From contig MNCI01006837.1 of NCBI GenBank assembly GCA_015680685.1, positions 322,963 to 374,273 on the forward strand: 51,311 nucleotides of DNA, in the 5' to 3' direction. Each line of letters starts with the position of its first letter. Position 1 is the stretch's first letter. Shown one piece after another: positions 33,005-45,199 of the stretch. The notes under the pieces are model-generated. The model was given only the letters and a program-made list of their open reading frames with translations. It was not told where the DNA came from and did not search any database. The DNA is from Gnetum montanum (Eukaryota; Streptophyta; Gnetopsida; Gnetales; Gnetaceae). A program made the translations under genes and the position numbers.

Positions 33005-35060
33005 TTTTCTCCCACATGAAAATGACAATGCATGGCATACTGAACACATTCATTGGAGAACTAATGAGATATACGATGAAGACGATTTGACTGATCAGCC
33101 TCATGTAGGGGTTTCTTATGATCATGACCACCCTGATGACACTCAAATACTACATTCTCCTAAGGTAGATAATATTGGAGAATATGATGTAGGTCCTAGG
33201 CTAGGGAAGGCCTCAAGGCCTAAGACCTCCTTGAAACAAAGAAACAATAAATTAAGGGACCCTGAGGAACACCATAAAAGCCATGGCAATCCTTCTAGTT
33301 CTTCATCTTCCTCTTCCCCTTCAACATCTAGTTCTAATAAAGATAAATGTAGATATTAAGATAGAGTTCACTAAAGGATCAAACTAAAAATCAAAATTGA
33401 ACTCACAAGAAAAGTCAAAGAAGTCACCATGAACATAGAAATTTCCCTCACAATCTATTTGATGATGATGAACCCCTATTGTCCACTAAGAGCTTAATGC
33501 ATATCATAGAGGTAGTAAGATATCTCATAGGCATCGCAAACATAGTCCTTTACCTAAAATAGATATGAATAATCCTTCTAAGTTTGTAGGAGGCTATGAT
33601 TTAGATCTGCAACATCATTTACAAGCCTTCCATGATGCCTGTGTATTCTACAACATAGAAAGTGAATGGAAAAAACTTAAGCTCTTTTCTAGGATAGTAA
33701 TTGATAGAGCCAAAATGTGGTATAGATTGTTGAAACCAAGCTCAATCTAACGATGGTCTATAATGTTGGAACTCTTCAATGAGAAATACCAAACCTATGC
33801 AAGAGTATCCAATCTGAGGAGACAAATCCAAGAGTGGAAATAAGAACAACATAAACCCTTCGACATGGCCTTAGATAGGTATTATGCCTTACTATATCAT
33901 TGCCTAGGTCATGGTTTCTGCAAGGAAGAGTAACTTTACCACATCATATATGGACTTTATAATGACACAAGGGAAACCCTTGGAATGTATGCCCCATGGA
34001 AATTATATGAGCCCCAAGCCCATTAGAACAAAGAGATCATAGAGCGTATGGAAAAAGAAGAAGGAGAAATGTGTAAATGGAAGGATGTCAAAAAACATCA
34101 ATGGGACCTAATGCTTCAATTGAAGGAGATCCAAATTTATGGTAAGGGAAATGAAACTACCTTTGATAATGTGATCCCACAATAGACTTTGCCAGAAAAA
34201 AAGGAGTCTCTAGATGATTAGAAGCAAAGTTTAATAAGATGTTCAAATGGGTAAATGATAGTGTCAAAACTCTTGTTGAGACAATCATGAAGAAGATCAT
34301 GCAAAAAATCCAAGTGATCATAATCAATAGAGGATACATACCCAAGAAATAATTAGAAACACTTTTTAGTAGACAAGAAGACTGGGTGACAAAAGTAAGG
34401 CTAAAGACTCCACCACAGATAAAGATGATGGATGCGACCTATGAATATATGACCATCCAAAGGGCCAATGCCCTAGTTTGTCGCATCTACAAGAGTATCA
34501 GGCATGTGCCTTAAATTCAAAGTTTGTGCAAAAGCACATGCTTGGAAGACTGCCTCTTTCACAAGGTAATTTCAGACAGTTCCACAATCGACCATACCAT
34601 CCTAGTGGGACTTATTACTAGCCTTAACATCCTCAAACATAGTGGCAACAACCACAGTCATGGGATAGGCCACCACCACATTAACTGTACCTACCAAAAC
34701 CTCATGGATATTATGTTCAACATCCTATTTCTTCAACTAGTTCAACGTCCTCCACTTCAAATTGCCGCTATCACTCTCCTAAGTATCACCAATACATGAC
34801 ATCCCTTGAAGGATCACCACCTTGTGTTTCTTACCATCCAGCTTACCCTTGATATTCTCATCATCCACCTCCTTATACGCCATCACCAGTAACTCAGGAA
34901 GGTTCAACACCTCAATATCAACCAATGAGTACCACTTGTGGTGCAAATGTGCAAATACACGTTGACATCAGTGGGTCCCAACTACAATGTTGGAAATGCG
35001 CCTTCTGGAGGAAAGGTCACAAGTCAAAGAAAACCACATGTGAATTCACTACATAATTTG
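33005..35060 (+). pseudogene. Ath-3 gag (decayed)
   Basis: Order matches Ath-2 and Ath-4: an N-terminal part, a Ser-rich linker (SSSSSSSSPSTSSS near 33300), the capsid stretch at 33565-33750 (FVGGYDLDLQHHLQAFHDAC) continuing as NEKYQTYARVSNLRRQIQ and DMALDRYYALLYHCLGHGF, a knuckle GCDL-stop-IYDHPKGQC near 34430-34475, and a Pro/Gln/Tyr-rich tail to about 35060. Several stops stand where Ath-4 has Q or R. The second knuckle Cys has become TGA. No protease follows. Confidence 0.75.
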
Positions 35061-37352
35061 AGTCAACACAAGGCCAACCTAGTGCACCACCTTCCTCATC
35101 ATCACTAATGTTGTCCAACCATATACGGGCCACCATCCATCAGTATTCCAATCCCACATCCAACCAATGAATCTACAAATGCGGGGAGGCAAAAAAATCC
35201 ATGCATACCACCTCATAATCAAGGGTGAAATCATGGGCCAACCATCCATAATGTTCACACATCCCATAGCCTGATCCACCATACGTATAACCATCAAGTG
35301 TGTGACCAATAATTTTTCTACCCAGTCACCACACCACCAATAGATACCTAGTGGCTGGGGAATGAAGGGTTCCCAACATTTCATACATGCATGGATCCTA
35401 TTCATCCACTTACTAATCCCATTCATGATCAAATGTTTAGTCATGGGGGTTACCCCCCATTCTAATCTTTAATATTTTTAAGTGCTTGTTATCTTTTTGT
35501 TTTACAATTTTTTATCATCTTTCCATTTCTATTACTTTTTTCAAGTTGTCATTTTCATTTTCTTTTGTAATCTCGCTCGTGCATTAGATGATCATGTTAC
35601 TCATTGAGGTGAGGTTTTTCTCTATGTTTTCAATTCATGTGGGACTAATTATTTAGACATTAAGACCATGACATCAATCCACCATTCCATTAATAAGAGG
35701 TTCTTACTCTAGTCATAATGGTATTCTTTTTCATCATCCAAAGTCTAAATAACTTCATAATCATTGTGTCTAGATGGAAGAGTGTAGAATCAAGGAGGAA
35801 TGTACAAGGTGTGACATCAAGGGGATTCATGGATTTCCTTTGGCTACTTTTATATGTTCTATCATGTTGATGGGATTGTAATCATATCCTTGTAGGTCTA
35901 AGGAAAAATGGGAGCAAGAGCAACTTTAACTGGCACTAAATAAGCTTCTGTGGGTTCCACTGGAAAGACATGTACCCATGCCTAAAGTTTGGCTGCTTTG
36001 TAGAACCATAAAAAAAACAACAATAATAAATGTGCCATCATAATGCTCCTCCCTTAGACAAAACACCAAGTGATGTTACTCCTCATGACTTTGGTAGTCT
36101 TATGGTTGTTTGCTGATGGGATGAAATGATGCAGTGTTACTAAAATGTGCTATGGACTTGGTTTCAATCTTCGAAAGATGGACACATGGTTATTTAACCA
36201 TTAATAACACACAAGGTTTCATTATGACCATGGTACGACACCTCATATCCCGATTTCTGTAATCCCTTCTTTTGTCCATCTCATGTTGGTGTCTAGATGT
36301 TCATAACTTGTGGTCTTGTGTAACATATTGTGATTATCTTAATTCAATGGTTTTAACATGTGTGTTTTGTTTCACAAGTATGCATTACATTCAACTCCTC
36401 TAGTGCCTATGGACATTAGAGGTGTGGTTCCACAAGGGCATCATAGGCTAGAGCTTGCTTTGGGAAGGATCCATATGTGTAACTTTTGTGACTTGTACTT
36501 ATTTAATGTGACCACATCATTTTCTACCTCCATGCACTCCATTTCTTATATTTTATTGTTTTCCTTATCATAAATATATGTTATCCCACAATCATGCTTT
36601 CAACACCCTTTTCTTGCTCATTCTCATACTTTTCATGTTGATGACTTTACCTTATCCTACTTTTGGTGCCTCCATTTAATTTTCCACTTACACAAACTAC
36701 AAAATTTAACTTTCAACCTTCAAATCCAACCTAGAGCTTTAGTTTGTATGTTCATTGATCCCATAAACTCAAAATTTTCAAACCTTTATGTTGTGTACCC
36801 AATGTTGTGTCCCAAATAGCTTATAAATACAACCCCCATGACACTTAGAACTTCATTTTACACATTTTCCACTAGGGAAGTTGTTGCAATTTTTTCTTGC
36901 AACTTAGAGCTCTACACCAGCATCTTCCACTTGTGATATCCAGCTCTCTAATGCTCTAATTTTTGTACCATTTGAATCTATCTAAACCTAGAGTGTTCAA
37001 CTTAGTCATGTGGGGGGTGCTTGCATACAAACCTTGTGCCAATATTTTACAATTTGCTATCACCTGAAAGGTATTATAAGAGTAACAATGTTAAAAAACC
37101 TTGGGACTTATAATGAAAAATCATTAACAATAGTGACAAACATCCAATTTCTCTAATCCTCAAGTCTATAATCATTATCTTAAGCCATATATAATGAAAA
37201 AGGAACTGGTTTCAATGGGTCATAAAAAGATATAGACACTTTTAGGGTGATTTTTCTTGGAAAGTTTCCTAACCCTACAATCATATGCATTCTACGCTCA
37301 ATGAACTAGGGTTATGAGTAAGGCATAAATTGATTAATGATAATAAACATAA
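35061..37352 (+). other. Ath-3 spacer between gag and ORF2
   Basis: No coding frame recognised. The end (36977-37352) matches Ath-4 at 49620-49930 around GAGTGTTCAACTTAGTCATG. About 1.5 kb (35460-36970) has no counterpart in Ath-4. AGTCATGGGGG-type motifs occur at 35437-35450 and 37000-37017. Confidence 0.5.
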
Positions 37353-37386
37353 CCTTGATAACACCTGGTTTTTTGTTTGATTGCAG
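37353..37386 (+). promoter_or_regulatory. Putative 3' splice site before Ath-3 ORF2
   Basis: A branch-point-like TTGATAAC, a T-rich run (GGTTTTTTGTTTGA) and TTGCAG stand directly before ATGG at 37387. Ath-4 has the aligned TTACTAAC and TTGCAG before its ORF2. No donor site was identified. Confidence 0.5.
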
Positions 37387-40113
37387 ATGGTCCCAAAAAG
37401 AGGTGCTCAAGGTGAACCTCATGGAAAGACGCTAAACATCCATGTGGTGGCTATGGTCAGCAAGGAGAATATGAGGAACATGTTGAATAGGAGGCCCCAT
37501 CTTTTAATATCCATCAAGAGGCCCCTACTACTAGGTAATTGGACTAAGGGGAGGTGATAGAAGTACCAGCTCCTCAATAGGGACAACATCTCATGTTGCC
37601 CCCTAACTACCTTGTTGCCACCTTGGAAAAGTCCACATTGGCCTTGGTTATTGTGGAAATGAACTTTTTCCCATTCATGGAATTTGACCCAGAATTAGTG
37701 CGGATGCAACTCAAAGCATCTCCATTGTGGTCAATCCTATCAGAAAATGGTGAATGGTACCTAGGGGAAGTTTTTCAATTCTGGCATAATAAGGACAAAG
37801 GTACCACTATAAATATCTATAGAGTGAATGTCTCTTACATAGTCAAAGATATAGTTGTAGCTCTCAACCTACCTAATGAAGGGGCCAAGGTTGCTCACTT
37901 GTCCACTAGATCTAACCTTGAAATGAAGAGACTATGGCTGAGGTGGGCATATGGCAAAGAAGATAAGTCATACAATGAGATGACTTCGGAAGAGAGAACC
38001 TACTTCAAGATTGGAACATACCACTTATTTCCCACCAAAGTACTTAATCAGATTTCTACCTATTTAGCTAGGGGAAGCACCATTTTAATGGAAAAATTTT
38101 TAATTAACCTTCCCTAGTACTACTTCATAGAAATTCAGCAATGGTTTGAAGAAACAAAGTTAGGGAGACCAATACTTCCATTTTCCTATCTAATCAGAAA
38201 GCTATGTAAGTATGTAGGAATCTTAGACTATACCAATGATATCCTTTAGAAGGCTCAGCATTCCTTCTTTACAGAACTCCTCAAAAATGTAGCACCAAAA
38301 AAAAGATTCTAGTGAGGAGTAAGAAGCTTAAAAGGAGGTAGAACCAATGATTGAAACACAAAAAGAGCTTGAGTAGCACCTACAAGCATAAGCTCTGACA
38401 CTATCATTGTAAGATTATAGACCATTGATGAGCCACTTGCAAAGAATCACTGAGACCATCAGCTGGGAAAGCAAGGATGAGGCTAATCTCTTCCAGGTTA
38501 TGGATGATGTTGTATGGTCCACTGTGTTAGCCAATCCAACAAGGGGAAACATCTCAATTCAATCAGGAGGAGAGGGATCCCAATTTTCATGTCAGATCTC
38601 TAGGAATGTTGCATCCTTTCAAGTCACTTTTGAAATAGGAGAAGGCACCACCATTGTGGTGCTACAACATAAGGATGTAGTAAGTGCAGCAAAGGTGATT
38701 ACTAATCATATCAAAGAGTCATTCAATGTTTCTATTGTGCCTCTAACTGATTTAGTAGGAACTAGGGATGCACAAATGCTAGCTAGGATCTTGATGACTC
38801 TTGTAGTGCATGAGGACATGCTTGATTATTTGCTATAGATAGGTCAAGTGATGACCACTCTGTTTGACATTCCCAGTGATGTTACTATAGCTCAATTGAA
38901 GCTCATCACTACTAAAGGAAAGTTGGTCATGTTTGAGGTCAAGGAAAAACATGTGAAAGTTGAAGTCCAAAATTTCAAGAAGAGCTAGTTGCCCTACAAG
39001 TTGAACAATGGGATCCTACCCAATTTGTCATGCTTGATCAATTAGAACAATTTTGGATAGAATATTTTGCCAAGCTAGTGAAAGAGAAAGTAGTTGTAGA
39101 GTAGAAAAGGAGATGGCAACTTGAAATGCCTCCACTATAGATGTGCAAACCCATGTGCATAAAAAGACATTGACCATTTCCCAAGAAGATAATAAGAAAC
39201 TCATTGTAGAGAATGCCTACTTGACCATAATGGAGAAGCAAAAGAACATCTTGGAAGAGAATGTTTGCTAGTTAAGAGAACAACTAGTGAGGGTCAACCA
39301 AGATATGAGTAGATTGGCCTGAGAAAATAAAATCCTCTCTATAGAGAAGGTACACACTACTCATTGAAAGATAGCAATCAAGATCAACACGTGGCAAAAC
39401 AAGGCTAAGAAACATGAGAAGTTAAAGGAACACTTCTGTGACCAAGTTGGCATGTATAAGGAGATTAATGAAAAGGAAATCAAGATGACCAAGGTCCACA
39501 TTAGCTCCTTAGTAGCACAAAATTTTGAATGGTAGGCCATTTTCGATAGTTATGCCATGGTCCAACAAGCAAAAGTTAAAAATAAAGACCTACAGATTTA
39601 AAGGAATACATGGAATTTTCTAACCTTAGATATGGCAACCTTGCCATGTTAACAATAGGTCATCCCTAAAGTGAGTTGGAGAAGCAAGTGGCAACCACCT
39701 ATGCACTTTATGAAAAGAGTTTGTGGATCAAAAAGATGCTTTGCAAAAGTTACAAGTGGTAAACTCATAATTGAAAGTGGTCAAAGCTAGTTATCATGGA
39801 TAGAAACATATAGCCTCAAACCTAGCTCGAAGATTGATAGACTATCATGAGCTAAGGGATAAAGCTAGGACTTTCGAGGAAGAGCAACAACAGTTTGCAA
39901 CATGGTACATTAAGGCAAATCAAATGTTTCCATAGCTGCCATGTCCTTGGAATGTATTGGCACCAGCACACATTGGCATAGTAGTCTAGACAGTGCATGA
40001 CCCAAGGATGGAGGAGGAAAAATTATAGGCTTTGTTCAACTGTTACAAATTTCAATGGCTTGACGACAAAGGGAAGTGACCAATGGAAGAGCCACCACCT
40101 CTAGGTACCACAT
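37387..40113 (+). pseudogene. Ath-3 ORF2 (decayed, coiled-coil C-terminus)
   Basis: Starts MVPKRGAQGEPHG, homologous to Ath-4 MAPKRRQQEGPAQG. After a frameshift, 37593-38117 is open: WYLGEVFQFWHNKDKGTT, then VNVSYIVKDIVVALNLPNEG. This resembles the start of putative plant transposon protein domains found in Athila-type elements. A second open stretch is at 38425-38838. From about 39150 to 39600 heptad-like, Lys/Glu-rich text suggests a long coiled coil. It ends PMEEPPPLGTT, as Ath-4 ends PMEEPLPPGTT. Length without decay would be about 900 residues. It stands where Athila elements have their env-like gene. Function unknown. Confidence 0.65.
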
Positions 40114-40294
40114 GAGCTTCCTAGTCCTATTTGTGATTTTATTCTATAATAGTGTGTTCCATTTTTATATTGCACTACTGTGGCATGCCAGGACTCAACT
40201 ATTTTGTTCATTGTTTGAGCTAATCAATAATCCCATACTTGCCCAATATTTGTAAAGAACTTTTTTCTTATTTTAACTCGAGGATGAGTTTTCA

Positions 40295-40310
40295 TTCAGT
40301 TGTGGGGGTA
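40295..40310 (+). other. Polypurine tract of Ath-3
   Basis: TTCAGTTGTGGGGGTA directly precedes the 3' LTR start TGATGAATTG. Confidence 0.75.
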
Positions 40311-41194
40311 TGATGAATTGTGATTTGATGTGCCCCAATGGTAGATATGCAACGTCAAAGTCCCAACATCGTGTACCCAACATCAGGGCTAATAAGCGAC
40401 ATCGAATGCCCAACATCACCTCATCTAGACCCTACCTATAAATACTACAGTTGGGTTTTCAAACGAGATAGGTTAGCATAGCTTAGAAAGAAGTAAGTGA
40501 TAATTTCAGTTTTCATTTTCTTCTTTCCAATTCATTATTCCTAGTGCATGCGCACAGTGTGATGTTTGTAATTGTACGACACCTTTGTTCAAGTGTGATG
40601 TACTTGGACACGTTACATGACTAGAAATAAGGATCAAGATTACTTCCATCATTACAACATCCACTTAGATTATTATTGTTGTTTTAATTATTTAATGCTT
40701 TCTTTAGTTAGACATTTTCATTTATTATTATTTATTATTCTTGTTGTTAAGAAAAATGTGTATTCTTTAATCATGAGCATTTAAGTGCAAATACTTGATT
40801 GCCTAGAGGTGTATCATTTGGCATAACTAGTGACATATACTTGGTAAAACCAAAAGTAGCTCCATGAAGTCCAAGATGTGTATGGATAATTAAGAGAAGA
40901 TACCATCACCATAGGCTAATTTAGACTTTATTTTTCATTATTCATTAGTTTAATTAATTCACCTCTTTATTGCCATCAAGAGTAGCATCAAATTAGGAAC
41001 AACATCATATGCCTCACTTGGACTAAACCATATGTGACAAAGCTAGCACTAGTCTAAGTGGGAAGATAGCAAACTACAATTAGAGCATAATGATCTAGAT
41101 GCCACAACTAGTCCCATCCACAAAATTCAATCGAATCATGTGTAAACACTTGTGATTCGTATGGTTGAGCATAGGGGTACCTTGCCACTCATCA
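40311..41194 (+). repeat. 3' LTR of Ath-3
   Basis: An 884-base partner of 31995-32876, with a TATA box at 40437-40444. It ends CACTCATCA, followed by TTAT. Confidence 0.9.
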
Positions 41195-41392
41195 TTATGA
41201 TCATTATGCAATGGCTCTCCATAACTATATGTTTTTTGTTCTAAAATGATATATCTTTAAGATATAGGTTTATATGCATCATCCTTTTTATTCATGTCCA
41301 AAAAGGGGGAGAAGTAGCTTATGTAGTGTTATGTAACGGAACAAGACTAACCCATTTTCTTAAGTTTTGAACATTAGCAAAAATAAAGAGAT
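41195..41392 (+). other. Cop-2 interior resumed, with purine tract
   Basis: Contains TGTCCAAAAAGGGGGAGAAG (41296-41315), matching the Cop-1 interior near 7152. The bases just before the 3' LTR, AAAATAAAGAGAT, are a worn form of the Cop-1 tract GGAAAGGGGAGAT. Confidence 0.6.
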
Positions 41393-42463
41393 TGTGGACC
41401 TTTTGGTATGTCAAAACATTAAGAAAAATAAAGAACAAGGTTGTTTGTATGGTTGTGTGATTGTTGTGTTTATAGGATAGGAACTTGGATCAAACTAAGA
41501 AGGTTTGTGGAAGTTTAATGAACATGGACAAGCAACAAAGATTTAAAAGGACAAATAAAGATTAAGAAAGAAGTCTCCAAAAATAGTAGACATTTGGATA
41601 GAATTGAAGGTAGCAATAGGTAAAGACGTCTTTGAAAAATAGCATATATCCTTCATCACCCAAAGACATCTTTTTGTAAACAAAGATGTCTTCGCAGAAT
41701 GCAAGCCAATTTTAGAAAGACATCTTTCACTAGACAAAGATTTCTTCCTAGAATGGAGACCAGATGCAGAAAGATGGCTTAGCCACAAAGAAGACCTCTT
41801 CCATGATTGTTACCTAGTCGTTGCACAAGTTCTAAGCTGGAATTGGAAACATGGTGACTATAAGAAGACATCATTCTCATTGGAAAATGTTCAAGCTTTT
41901 GTACTATCCTTGTGTAATTATTTGACAATTATTTGTAATCATTGTTGCTCCTCATTGTTCTATCTTTTTTTTGTGTCAAGTGAGCTATACCTCAAGTACA
42001 AGGATTAGCAAACCAAGTTGCATTCACCCCTTGTAATCATTTTTCTCTTTTATTACCCTATGGAGTTGATGTACTTCTTGTAAGAAGGCATCTTGCTTGA
42101 GCTTGCTAGGATCCTACAAGATTGAATGTTGGTGTAGCACCAGAACACTCTAGAGCAGAGCTCAAGTTGTAAAGATAGTGGGATCCTTAAAATCACATTT
42201 TAAGCTTATCTAGACCTTGGAGGGTTAAGTGGATTCATAGCATCAAATCACTTCGAAGTAGAGCTTATAGCTTGTACAGGGAGTGGTATCCTTCAAACTA
42301 TATTTTGGAAGGAACAAAGTTTGAAGGTATGCTTGCAAACTACACTCTGAGTGTGACTACCCAAGTTGGGAAACCATATTAAAATTGGTGTGTGCTTTGT
42401 GTCAACAAGTTTTTATTTGGAGAACTTATTCATCCCCCCTCCTTCTAAGTTCAACGATCCTCA
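41393..42463 (+). repeat. 3' LTR of Cop-2
   Basis: A 1071-base LTR, TGTGGACCTT to GATCCTCA. Its first 310 bases pair with 27742-28050 and its last half resembles the Cop-1 LTRs (for example GAGCTTGCTAGGATCC). The AGATGTCT/AGACATCT cluster lies at about 41575-41785. Confidence 0.85.
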
Positions 42464-43640
42464 CTTTAATCATAGCATACAATTATTTTTCTATAGATAA
42501 ATATTTTAATTCTGCATCTTTCAAAGGTGCAAACAAGAAAGCTATAGATCTTTCACCTTAATTCATGATATCTTGGGTTAAGATAATGACGACAATAACA
42601 TCACTAGAAAAAGCATATAAAAAGAAATCATTTTTGTACCAAGGAAAAGTTGAGCATCTATAATGGATTCTTTAATGACAAGTAAATCATTTTTTATTTC
42701 TTTTGTCCAATGCACATTACTATCTTTCATACGCATCTCATTCAATGGTCTAACTAATTCAGCATAAATATGGATAAATCATCTAAAAAAATTAATTTTC
42801 CCAAAGAAAGCCCTTAAATCAATCTTACACAAAGGATAAGGTACCTCTATAATAGCATTTACCCCATCAGGATCAATCATAACTCCTTATTTAGTTGCTA
42901 TATGGCCAAGAAATTTACCACTTTGAACACCAAATATGGATTTCTTTGCATTCCAAGTGACACCAAATCATCTACATCTTATGAAAACATTTCTAGGATC
43001 TCTAAGGTATGTATCCATGTCTTTAGAAAAAATGGTTAAATCATCTAGATAAATAATAATGCATTTCTTAATTAATCCTTTAAAAGTCTTATCCATAGCC
43101 ATTTGAAAGGTAAAACTAGTGTTTATAAGACTAAAGGGCATCTTAACGAATTGAAAAGCTTCTCATTTTGTTGTAAAGGAGATCCTATATTAGTTCTTCT
43201 TACTAAAATTTGATTATATCCCAAATACTCATCTAAAAATGAATACATTTACACATCATTCATGATTTTCAAAAGCTCTTCCATAAGAGAAAGTGGATAA
43301 TAATCCTTAATACAAGAATATTAAGATTACGAAAATCAATGCATAATCATAATTCACCTATTCATTTTCTAAAAAGCACTAAATTTGATACCCAACTTGA
43401 ATGTCTCACTAGATAAATAATTTTAGATTCTAAAAGTTTATCAACTTTTCCTTTCATCAAAGTTTCAATCTTAGGATTAATAGGTCTAATTTTTTGTCTA
43501 AATGGTTTTGTTTTGGGTTTAAGAGTTATAGTATGTATCATCATTATAGGATTAAAAACTTTAAGAACCTTGTAGGTCCAAGCTAGAACATCATTAAATT
43601 CATGTAACAACTCAATCAAATTTTATTTTTCAATTTCATG
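42464..43640 (-). pseudogene. Gyp-2 reverse transcriptase
   Basis: The minus strand begins with the palm entry at 43362-43619: ELLHEFNDVLAWTYK, PFRQKIRPINPKIETLM and WVSNLVLFRK. After damage it continues with CIIIYLDDLTIFSK, in which the catalytic YLDD (43040-43051) is intact, then FGVTWNAKKSIFGVQSGKFL, GHIATK, and LRAFFGKINFF with AELVRPLNEM. It ends SIEKQLYAMIK at the Cop-2 boundary; the frame resumes at 27741. This is a typical plant Ty3/gypsy reverse transcriptase with few stops for its age. It is the only recognisable LTR-type reverse transcriptase in the window. Confidence 0.88.
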
Positions 43641-44042
43641 TAAGTAAGCTCCTATTTTAATATGGTGGTATTATTCTTTCTTTTGAATTTGAATTATGTC
43701 TATTTTAGCTAACATTTAATAATTATTGTTTTTAGATAGTTCTTTAGTTTCGATATGTAAGTCATTAAATAAAGCTTCTCTAGTTGCTATATCAAGAGAG
43801 ATTTTATTTAAAAATATTACATCCTTTAACATATCTTCTTTGTTAATTTAAGAAACTTTAAAATATTAATCACTAAATTTACCCTTGAAAAATAAAAATA
43901 CATAAATATGATTATCGTCATTAAAAACTTAGAAAGAAAAGATATTATCTAGAATAGAATAAGACTTAACTTTTTCAATAATAATTTTAGAATCCCAAGA
44001 ATTATGTCTAAAAGGGACATCTAAAGTAGTGGCCATTTGGGT

Positions 44043-44410
44043 TCATGCATTAGGAACATAATTTTCTGCTCTAGGAACATGGTCAATAAATATGTGATTA
44101 AATTTCTTAAAAAGTTCAAGGACATAAGCTTTATACACTTTCATGGTAGCATCTTTATCATTAAATATTTCATTAATTTGATTTACTATTAGTTGAGAGT
44201 CACTATAAATCTTGAGTTTGGATATGTCATAATATTGAGCTAGCTTAATCCCATGTATAAGTGCCTCATACTCAACCATGTTGTTACTCATAAGCTATGT
44301 GAAATAGATGGCTTTAAGGATATGAGTTTCACCAAGAGGTATGAGCATTATTCTAGCTCCACTCTTAATATCCAAGTGTTTAATTGAGTAAAATTTGAAA
44401 AACTAGTACT
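44043..44410 (-). pseudogene. Gyp-2 RNase H placed upstream of reverse transcriptase
   Basis: The minus strand reads SGARIMLIPLGETHI, then NNMVEYEALIHGIKLAQY, LKIYSDSQLIVNQINEIF and FIDHVPRAENYVPNA. These match the RNase H1-like fold: the ExEA-like EYEAL helix, the SDSQL strand with catalytic Asp, and the final RAEN with the distal acidic/Asn position. The part 44043-44291 is an open 82-codon frame. It lies between protease (44861-45150) and reverse transcriptase (to 43640) on the same strand, whereas gypsy RNase H normally follows reverse transcriptase. Confidence 0.8.
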
Positions 44411-44860
44411 TTAATCAATGTAACAATGATCATCATCAAATTTTGGCTCACCTTCTAACATTTCAATGATTAGGATCTCATTTATATCTTTGTTCTTTCC
44501 TAATTGTGGAGGATCACCAAAAAGAAATGTTTTTCCATCATGTTAATGATAAGATAAGGTATATTCATAAATTTTCTCACATTCTCTAAAATCTTGATAA
44601 TATTAAATGAAATATGTATAAGTCAAAGGATTTATTTTTGAAAATCTACTCATATTTTTATTTATAACATATTTACCAAGTCCAACTTTAATAACTCCAA
44701 TAAAAAGATTGATATTTTGGTTTTCTAAAGATTGATTTTGTTGATTAAAAGTTGTTACCACATGTTTATAAAAAATTTCTCTAGGTATAAAAACATAATT
44801 GGATTTTTCTTTAAGCAGAATTAATAATCTTGAAAAATATGATCTAAAGAAAGCCCCAAA

Positions 44861-45150
44861 CTAGGCTCTGAACGTCCTCGATAAAGGCATACCATAAGTG
44901 GATGACATGTTATTTACTAAAATATCTATATAACATGTCAAAATAGGGTATTGTTTAAGTTGTACTTTCACTCCTTTTAATGATCCCACCATAGGGACAT
45001 TGGATCCATCAAGTTGTATCACACTTCTTGCTTGTGATAGCATCTATGCTCCTAATATTTTATTTACTTCTAATGGCATAACGCTAATAGTTGTGCCAAA
45101 GTCCATTAAGCAGTGTTTTTTCCTAAATTAATTAAGGTTTTTAGAAAAGG
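44861..45150 (-). pseudogene. Gyp-2 aspartic protease (C-terminal part)
   Basis: Minus-strand frame LSQARSVIQLDGSNVPMVGS, then LKGVKVQLKQYP, YIDILVNN and YGMPLSRTF. This fits the C-terminal half of plant gypsy retropepsins (IDIxVxxxxxxYGxLLSRxW). The catalytic Asp region should lie just upstream at about 45060-45150, where the frame is broken and I cannot read DTG/DSG. Confidence 0.6.
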
Positions 45151-45199
45151 ATGTTGATCTTTCTTTTTTAACATGAAATTTCTTGAGTTTTGAATTGAT

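Larger units (their letters stand above)
31995..41194 (+). mobile_element. Ath-3: gag plus ORF2 LTR retrotransposon without polymerase
   Basis: A complete plus-strand element of 9.2 kb: LTRs 31995-32876 and 40311-41194 (882 and 884 bases), tRNA-Asp-like primer site, decayed gag, a non-coding spacer, ORF2 and a purine tract TGTGGGGGTA. TTAT stands on both sides of the element, a 4-base candidate duplication. I found no protease, reverse transcriptase or integrase motif in the interior. The element lies within Cop-2 and so is younger than it. Confidence 0.85.
27742..42463 (+). mobile_element. Cop-2: copia-type, gag-only element, split by Ath-3
   Basis: 5' LTR 27742-28050 continuing into a gap, gag remnant 28561 to about 29850, non-coding interior to 31994, the Ath-3 insertion 31995-41194, the rest of the interior 41195-41392, and 3' LTR 41393-42463. 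Flanking bases are CATTA on the left and CTTTA on the right, a plausible target-site duplication with one change. It belongs to the same family as Cop-1: LTR motif cluster, gag and non-coding blocks agree. It lies inside the Gyp-2 pol gene. Confidence 0.85.
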
